Assembly: GCA_030431635.1 (NCBI GenBank)
Contig: JAUIIL010000005.1
Location: 124,001-188,000 of the forward strand
Source: Bacteriovoracia bacterium
GTDB lineage: Bacteria > Bdellovibrionota > Bacteriovoracia > Bacteriovoracales > Bacteriovoracaceae
Direction: 5' to 3'
Length of the DNA: 64,000 nt
Part shown: one piece after another, positions 58,722 to 64,000 of the stretch
Layout: the number at the start of each line of letters is the position of its first letter
Position numbering within the stretch: position 1 is the stretch's first letter
Position numbers and translations under genes: made by a program
Notes under the pieces: generated by a model
Database searches by the model: none
The model's input: only the letters and a program-made list of their open reading frames with translations
What the model was told of the DNA's origin: nothing

Positions 58722-61058
58722 TTATTCAATTTTTCCTTTAAGAACAAGAATTAATTTTCTAACGAAAAGAGCTTTTGCCATTCTAGAAAAATCATCTTTC
58801 ATTGGATATTGATGAAAGAAAAATTTTATCTCCTTATCCGTAGTTGAAGAAGAGATATTGGAAACTTCTCTCACCTCTTCTAAAAAAACCGCCAGATCTA
58901 TTTCGCCTTTTTTTAATTTCTCAGAAAGAGCAAATATATCATTATAAAGTTCTTCATAGACCAACAACATTGGTTCATCTTTTGTTTTTTCTTCAGGAAA
59001 ATAAGAAGGGATTCTTTTTTGTGCTTTTCCTTTCTCATAATATTTCTCAAACATTTCTGGTGCTTTTTTTAATCTCTCTTTTGCTGGTATATTGATCTTC
59101 CCCTTCTTATTATAGAGCTCTTCATAGGTACCTTCTTTCTCCATTAGTCTTAAAAGCGCCTCATAAGAGTCTTCACCATTTCCAATACCTATTTGTTTCT
59201 TTTGAGTTTTATAAAGTTGTTCTATTTTTGATCCATGGTTATATTTCTTTAAAAGCAATTCATATTTTTCAAGGAAATCTTGTAAATCTATACTTTTTTG
59301 TTTCTTTTTAAAAACCTTCAATTCTGAAACATAGTAATCATCGTTTATTTTTTCGTGAAATTCACCCTCCATCTCACAAGAATGAGGTTGAGCTTGATGA
59401 ACTGGTGTTTCTGTTTCTTCATCAATACATCCAAGATTTTTTCTCACTTCCTTATCTTGTGCCAAAATCCTACCGATTCTAAATTTATCATCTGGATGCA
59501 TAAATTCTTGCACAAATGGCTCTTCTTGAGTTCCACAAATTAAGGCATATGATTTTTTAATGAACTCTAATCTTTTTAAATAAACAGCAGTGGCTCCATT
59601 TTCAAAGTCTTCATTTTTTGAATCGATTTTACCTATCTCTGATATAATACTAGCTAAACTTTGGCTACTCGCATAATCAGAACTAATTTCACTCATATAA
59701 TTATCAAAATGAAGAGGCTTTTTAAGTTCTAGAGCAAACTGATAAAAACAACCATTAAAACTTTTCCATAAACCAGGTGTTTCATAAGAATCATAATTAT
59801 GAGCTATTTCATGGCCTAAAATAAAAGACAAGCGTTTGAAAATTTCTTCAGGATCTTTTTTAAAGCCAACAATAAAACCTGGGCAAACAACAACTCTTCT
59901 TGAAAACTTCTCTTTTCCGTCTTCATAACCAGTGAGAGTTTTAAAAGTCATCGCATTCGGTAATAACCCGCTGTCTCCACAAGCAGTTTTATAAAGGTTC
60001 AAATCAAGATTGTTTTTTTTATATCTATCATAAATAGTCTTGAGAGACTCATTTTTTTCTATTTCTTTTTTTAAGGCAGCAAACTCATCTCTTACTTCAA
60101 CTGAAGGAATAGATCCTTCTCCACCACAATCAAATACTTTTTTCTCTTTTGGGTCAATATATGTTCCCATGACGTCTATCTTTACGAGAGGATCATTAAC
60201 AGGGTTATTCGAAGGATTATTTGAATCTGGCACAAAATGTAACTGTCCATATTCACCAAGAAAACCCGCATCATTAATAACCAAACAAGTATATTTATCA
60301 TCCATTATTTTTTTCAAAGGAGAATCTTCTGGTATTGTTTCTAGCTTTTTTTCTAGATTCTTTTCCTCTGAATAGAGGTTTGAAAGAGAGAACGCTTTAA
60401 CTTCATCTATCCTTTGTTTTAGCTCTTCTTTATTTTGAATTTTATCCTTTCCATCAATCACATTTTTGGCATAGCCTTTCATTTTTTCAACTAATCCGGG
60501 AACAACTTGGTCATTTAAATTTACATTAAATTTAAGCAAAAGCTCAAAAGATTCGCTTCTAGTCATTACTGTTATATCTTTTTCTGTAAAACCATCAGGG
60601 TTTCCGCCAAGCCCTAGACCTAAATCTTTACTTGGTGTTGTAAGGCTCATTTCAAGAGCATTTGCCCCACCTCCAGATTCGTTCGTCATTTCTAAAGACC
60701 TGTCCTGAGAACCTTGAGGGATTTTGGCACGAATATTTTCAAGAGCTAAAGATTCAATCTTTAATATTTCTAGTTGAATATTTTTATTAATTTCATTTTC
60801 TAAATTTTGCTTTTCTTCATCTCCATTACAAATAACGGTTGTATCTCCGTTGCAAAACCTAGCTAAGTCTTCAATTTCAAGACCTTTTTTTTCTTTTTCC
60901 TTTTCTTGCTCCTTATAACCTTCATAACAAAGACCAGCAACAGGTAGAACTAATGAATTTAAGCGTTTTTGAAATTTATCTAAATAAGAAAATGAGCTGG
61001 CCCAGGCATTAGCTAAAACCAACATTGAAAAAACAAATACTATTCGGACCCCACTCAT
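58722..61058 (-). CDS. Large secreted gluzincin-type zinc metallopeptidase
   Basis: A 778-residue exported protein with a signal peptide (about residues 1-20, ANAWASS). The zinc motif is His416-Glu417-Ile-Ala-His420 in FILGHEIAHNYDSYE, and Glu457 in MSEISSDYASS fits the third ligand with a following Asp461, the ExxxD order seen in M13 (neprilysin/PepO) enzymes. The rest is not recognisably M13: the N-terminal half has eight Cys and coiled-coil stretches, and the C-terminal region is highly charged. It could degrade prey or host proteins. Confidence 0.7.
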   Translation of the reverse strand: MSGVRIVFVFSMLVLANAWASSFSYLDKFQKRLNSLVLPVAGLCYEGYKEQEKEKEKKGLEIEDLARFCNGDTTVICNGDEEKQNLENEINKNIQLEILKIESLALENIRAKIPQGSQDRSLEMTNESGGGANALEMSLTTPSKDLGLGLGGNPDGFTEKDITVMTRSESFELLLKFNVNLNDQVVPGLVEKMKGYAKNVIDGKDKIQNKEELKQRIDEVKAFSLSNLYSEEKNLEKKLETIPEDSPLKKIMDDKYTCLVINDAGFLGEYGQLHFVPDSNNPSNNPVNDPLVKIDVMGTYIDPKEKKVFDCGGEGSIPSVEVRDEFAALKKEIEKNESLKTIYDRYKKNNLDLNLYKTACGDSGLLPNAMTFKTLTGYEDGKEKFSRRVVVCPGFIVGFKKDPEEIFKRLSFILGHEIAHNYDSYETPGLWKSFNGCFYQFALELKKPLHFDNYMSEISSDYASSQSLASIISEIGKIDSKNEDFENGATAVYLKRLEFIKKSYALICGTQEEPFVQEFMHPDDKFRIGRILAQDKEVRKNLGCIDEETETPVHQAQPHSCEMEGEFHEKINDDYYVSELKVFKKKQKSIDLQDFLEKYELLLKKYNHGSKIEQLYKTQKKQIGIGNGEDSYEALLRLMEKEGTYEELYNKKGKINIPAKERLKKAPEMFEKYYEKGKAQKRIPSYFPEEKTKDEPMLLVYEELYNDIFALSEKLKKGEIDLAVFLEEVREVSNISSSTTDKEIKFFFHQYPMKDDFSRMAKALFVRKLILVLKGKIE

Positions 61059-61101
61059 AATGGCTTTATCGGCTAAAGCATCGCTTTACTTGAGTATTTT
61101 C

Positions 61102-61953
61102 CTAGAATTCGTAATCTTTTTCTTCTTTCTGCTGAAATTCTTCGACTTCAGCTACTTCTTCGTCGTTATACTGAGCTTCGTTTTCAAACTGCTCTACAGC
61201 CTCATCTGTGATTTCTTTATACTCTTGGGCCTTATCAAGCTCTCTATTTTCATCGTTGGCAATATTTCTATCTGCTTCAACCTCTGATTCTTCTCCAACA
61301 AACTTCATACGAGTGTCAGCAAAAGGACCATTAGTTAAATTTACCATATAGTTACCTTTGCCTGCTTCATATATCATCCCACTGTATTGCTCTCCATCAA
61401 CTTCATATTGAAAAATATTTCCTCTCATTTCTGCATAAGAAACATTAATAGACTTACCACCAGGAAGACTTACTTCTAAAGACTCAATCATTCCATCATT
61501 TGTATAGAGAGAACCACTAAACTGAGCGGCTGTAAGTGGTTTTTTGAAAAGCTTAGCATTATAAAATTCTTTCAAGCCAAGATCGAGTCTCTTTCTAATG
61601 ATAGGCTCAGCAGAAACAACTTGGTTTTCTAGAGGCTTAACAGCTCTGACTGTTTCTTGGATAGGTTTTTCTTCCACAATTTTGCGCACTGGAACTGCTT
61701 CAACAATCAAAGGTTTCGCTTTAATAACTTTATTGGCCTTTGCTACTGTAAGGTCTTTCCAATTATTCTCTCTCTTCCCTTTAATAACCTCACCCTCAAG
61801 CTCATCAAGCCTTTTCACAAGTTTAACACCTGCATGCTTTGAAAAAGACTTAGAGTTAAAGATAAAAGTATTATAGGTACCACTTAAGAAAAGGGCCCCA
61901 CCCATAATAGTAAGAGTTACTTTTGAGAATTTTTTGGCATTTAGTTTTTTCAT
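61102..61953 (-). CDS. Membrane-anchored protein of unknown function
   Basis: A 283-residue protein with one N-terminal membrane helix (about residues 11-29, VTLTIMGGALFLSGTYNTFI) and a periplasmic part. The middle (about 125-215) is beta-rich (SLYTNDGMIESLEVSLPGG), and the last 60 residues are very acidic. Two bases AGGA and spacing support the ATG at 61953. I do not recognise the family. Its minus-strand neighbours are the metallopeptidase and secreted proteins; a common export theme is likely. Confidence 0.7.
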   Translation of the reverse strand: MKKLNAKKFSKVTLTIMGGALFLSGTYNTFIFNSKSFSKHAGVKLVKRLDELEGEVIKGKRENNWKDLTVAKANKVIKAKPLIVEAVPVRKIVEEKPIQETVRAVKPLENQVVSAEPIIRKRLDLGLKEFYNAKLFKKPLTAAQFSGSLYTNDGMIESLEVSLPGGKSINVSYAEMRGNIFQYEVDGEQYSGMIYEAGKGNYMVNLTNGPFADTRMKFVGEESEVEADRNIANDENRELDKAQEYKEITDEAVEQFENEAQYNDEEVAEVEEFQQKEEKDYEF

Positions 61954-62064
61954 AAGCTTATCCTTTTGAGCTTATGAAATGCAATCACAATGCCAGACTT
62001 AACTTCCCCCAAAAAAGCATAACTTATTGAAAAACAAAAGCTTTTGTAACTCAAAAGAGAGAAT

Positions 62065-62175
62065 AGAGTGTGAGTGTCTATAAACAAAACACTCTACTGT
62101 CTAAAATTTAGACGTAATTTTTTATAGAGAGCAAAATTGTCAAAGGCAGGTAGTAACCTGCCAATACTCTCTATA
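62065..62175. repeat. Cluster of three hairpins between two secreted-protein genes
   Basis: Three inverted repeats sit in a row: AGAGTGT/ACACTCT (62065-62095), the palindrome GTCTAAAATTTAGAC (62099-62113), and a nested structure with outer TATAGAGAG/CTCTCTATA (62123-62175) around inner GGCAGGT/ACCTGCC. On the minus strand they follow one gene and precede the next. None has a clean T run, so they may be regulatory rather than a standard terminator. Confidence 0.5.
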
Positions 62176-62199
62176 AGGAATATTCTGTTTTCTTTTTGG

Positions 62200-62814
62200 T
62201 TAGTGGCAGTTTCTATAAATCATATAGGTGATGACAAGATTGGTATTTTGTATCGAATGAGTACTTTCTTCATCAAATTGTGAATGACTAGACTTCGAAA
62301 ACATTAAATACTGAGGATCAATTTTCTTGTTTCTTGTCTCGTTCTCTCCGGCCTCAGAGTAAAGAAGAAGAGGGCGAGCAGGGGCATTTTTTTGTTTTAA
62401 GTCTCTATATCCAGCAATAATAGGTGAAAGAGTCATTACTTCACCTTTGCCTAAAAGAAACGGTTCTTTTGAACTATTTTCAAATTTTATCCACTTATTT
62501 GAAGTTGATTCATTTAATACATATTTCCAATGAACTCTTTCTTTGGAATATTGGTTTTGATTCTCTATTATATAGAATTGGATTTTTTCACCTAACTCGT
62601 TTCGATCTTTAAAAGTGTCCTTAAATTTGACTGAAAATGGTTTAGCAAAATATTCACATGTCTTTTCTTTTCCGACATGCAATTGCTTAACAATATTTGC
62701 AACCTCAATACTCGGTGATAAATTTTCTTCTAAATCGTCAGAGCAATAAATGCTATCTGCACTAAAAACTGCTGTTTGAGTCATGAGAAAAATAATCGTC
62801 ATTAATACTTTCAT
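62200..62814 (-). CDS. Secreted protein of unknown function
   Basis: A 204-residue protein with a signal peptide (MKVLMTIIFLMTQTAVFSA, about residues 1-19). Three cysteines lie near the two ends. The start at ATG 62814 has AAGG nine bases upstream; a TTG two codons earlier is in frame. No family is recognised. It belongs to a run of three exported-protein genes on the minus strand. Confidence 0.7.
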   Translation of the reverse strand: MKVLMTIIFLMTQTAVFSADSIYCSDDLEENLSPSIEVANIVKQLHVGKEKTCEYFAKPFSVKFKDTFKDRNELGEKIQFYIIENQNQYSKERVHWKYVLNESTSNKWIKFENSSKEPFLLGKGEVMTLSPIIAGYRDLKQKNAPARPLLLYSEAGENETRNKKIDPQYLMFSKSSHSQFDEESTHSIQNTNLVITYMIYRNCH

Positions 62815-63019
62815 TACCAAAACCTTTTTGCTGAAACTTTTTCATCAAAGGTTTGCAATATCTTTGCCAAAAAAAGAATGAGGGATATTTTTTGTCTTTT
62901 GAAGCTTATATTTAATTTTTTAAATAGTTAGAATGAAAGTATGAAATTTATAAAAAAAGAATTTTCCTAAAAAGAACAACAATTGTTTATTAATTTGTCA
63001 CATTTAATTGATGAGAAAG

Positions 63020-63065
63020 GGGATAATCTTATTATTAATAAGATATCCCATCTCTCATAAGAGAT
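63020..63065. repeat. Two adjacent hairpins after the terminal secreted-protein gene
   Basis: ATCTCT/AGAGAT (63050-63065) and, next to it, GGGATA...TATCCC (63020-63049) form back-to-back hairpins in the 3' part of the minus-strand gene at 63077. A long alternative pairing (ATGAGA with TCTCAT) would swallow both. No T run follows, so the role is uncertain. Confidence 0.4.
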
Positions 63066-63076
63066 ATTCCTATTGG

Positions 63077-63829
63077 TTATTTTACAAGATCACTCACGTC
63101 TGTCTCTTCACAACTTGTCATTGTAAACCCTTCTTCTGAAACACCACTTATTTGACAAAAAGTGACATTGGCCAAATCCAACTTTTGTAACTCATCCTTG
63201 GTTCGAGATTTATGTACTTCAGTTAAGATTTTTATACTATCGGTCTCTTCACCAGATATGACTTTACCGTTCACAGATTTATTGGCCATATAAGCAGGTT
63301 GATTCACATCTAATTCTAATTCCATGATTGAGGAGTAGTTTTGTTCGCTACCTTTGAAAGAGGAAACCATTTGAATTTTATAAACTTTATCACCAACCTC
63401 CTGGATTTCAGATGATTGTATTGTCGAAAAATCTTGAGGATTTACACTAAACTGCTCGCTCACAAGTTTTTCAGTGACTTGTCTAGTGTTTAAACTGGAA
63501 ATATTATTTTGGATATAATCCTGGCACTCTTTTAGTGAATTATTAAAATCATATTTGTTTTCTTCTAGAATGTAATAGGCACTATTTCTTACATTTAAAA
63601 TAGTATTGATTGTCTTTATTGAACCAGAGCAATTGATATCTCCTGCACCGTAATTTAAAACAAAAACGGATTCATTTGTTTCTGTCCAAGAATCTCCTAC
63701 TCGAATTTGATTTAAAGTTAGAACATTCTCCAATAAAAGATCGAAAACTTTTTTTTGAGGCTCTGTTAGTTTAACAGGACCATTGATGAGAGTTGCTGCC
63801 GTTAAAAATGTCATTCCTAAATTAAGCAT
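63077..63829 (-). CDS. Putative exported protein of unknown function
   Basis: A 250-residue protein with a weak hydrophobic N-terminus (MLNLGMTFLTAATLING) that may be a signal peptide; the rest is polar, mixed helix and strand, with four Cys (about residues 67, 102, 229 and 241). AAGGAC lies a few bases before the ATG. It has no recognised domain. It lies at the window edge and its upstream promoter region continues beyond 63829. Confidence 0.65.
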   Translation of the reverse strand: MLNLGMTFLTAATLINGPVKLTEPQKKVFDLLLENVLTLNQIRVGDSWTETNESVFVLNYGAGDINCSGSIKTINTILNVRNSAYYILEENKYDFNNSLKECQDYIQNNISSLNTRQVTEKLVSEQFSVNPQDFSTIQSSEIQEVGDKVYKIQMVSSFKGSEQNYSSIMELELDVNQPAYMANKSVNGKVISGEETDSIKILTEVHKSRTKDELQKLDLANVTFCQISGVSEEGFTMTSCEETDVSDLVK

Positions 63830-64000
63830 TTTGTGTCCTTATTTTAATGACCCAATCTTTATGAGCCATTATTTTCAATAAATTTAGTACACGAATAGTC
63901 TCAGAGTTTGAGATTTCAAGCTAGACACCTTGAAACCTTTATAAAAGACTGTCTAAGATTTTGACAGAGAGTAAGCTCAGAGCTTGAAATAGATGAGTTT

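Noticed and set aside
60040-60375. 111-codon plus-strand frame inside the metallopeptidase gene
   Set aside because: Antisense to a long gene with signal peptide and zinc motif; no supporting evidence.

Overview
The window is a dense stretch of bacterial chromosome with low GC, about 75 protein genes, one tRNA and very short intergenic gaps. Gram-negative envelope genes (lpxC, lgt, BamD-like, TonB-like, P- and L-ring flagellar proteins), a classical flgFGAHIJMNKL-csrA-fliW cluster, a fused IcmF mutase and an AmgK/MurU peptidoglycan-recycling pair suggest a low-GC marine relative of Bdellovibrio, most like the Bacteriovoracaceae/Halobacteriovorax group. That placement is inferred from gene content, not from a database match. 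I see no prophage, insertion sequence, CRISPR array or obvious foreign island.

Layout. 1-4765 (minus): small membrane protein, ruvC-ruvA-ruvB, lpxC and proS (cut by the window edge). 4829-7554 (plus): folD-gcvT-gcvH (one-carbon metabolism; gcvP is absent here) and a small unknown gene. 7564-12495 (minus): TonB-like protein, PBP1A, a lipoprotein with a degenerate patatin motif, and xseB. 12785-22109 (plus): the flagellar rod/ring/hook-filament-junction operon behind a good sigma-54 promoter, then csrA and fliW, closed by a bidirectional terminator. 22167-25963 (minus): TPR protein, BamD-like lipoprotein, AI-2E-type permease, cyclic-nucleotide-binding protein, TPR/SH3 protein. 26091-28598: unknown gene plus astA, then a charged protein. 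28684: tRNA-Asn. 28776-35474: TraB-family protein, HExxH-type putative peptide hydroxylase, YgfZ-TPR fusion with an ErpA-type protein, glutaredoxin 2, FHA protein and small secreted proteins. 35453-39749: cobalamin adenosyltransferase with IcmF, and a dicluster ferredoxin. 39746-45809 (minus): secreted protein with ADP-ribosyltransferase-like motifs, Lgt, a degenerate LspA, a sigma-54 response regulator, a CHASE2 histidine kinase and a degenerate M48-like membrane protein. 46001-53404: BFD-like protein with a Nfo-like protein, several unknowns, small ferredoxin, MurU-AmgK with a second degenerate M48-like lipoprotein, LysM lipoprotein, deoxynucleoside kinase. 53469-58719 (plus): outer-membrane protein, a tiny LptM-like lipoprotein, folK, acyl-CoA dehydrogenase with EtfBA, DUF374 acyltransferase. 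58722-63829 (minus): large secreted zinc metallopeptidase and three secreted or membrane unknowns.

How the genes work together. Adenosyltransferase, IcmF, acyl-CoA dehydrogenase and ETF fit short/branched-chain acyl-CoA catabolism, sensible for an amino-acid-eating predator. AmgK/MurU would return MurNAc to cell-wall synthesis. CsrA-FliW and FlgM-FlgN are flagellar checkpoints.

The most unusual pattern is a series of recognisable enzyme folds whose catalytic residues are replaced: patatin-like, LspA-like, two M48-like, a Nfo-like protein lacking one zinc ligand, and a PilZ-like domain. The degenerate LspA and one degenerate M48-like protein flank a two-component system next to lgt, which is the best candidate here for an undescribed envelope-sensing system. 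Several starts were moved using Shine-Dalgarno (SD) and overlap evidence, including TTG starts for flgF, flgK and xseB.
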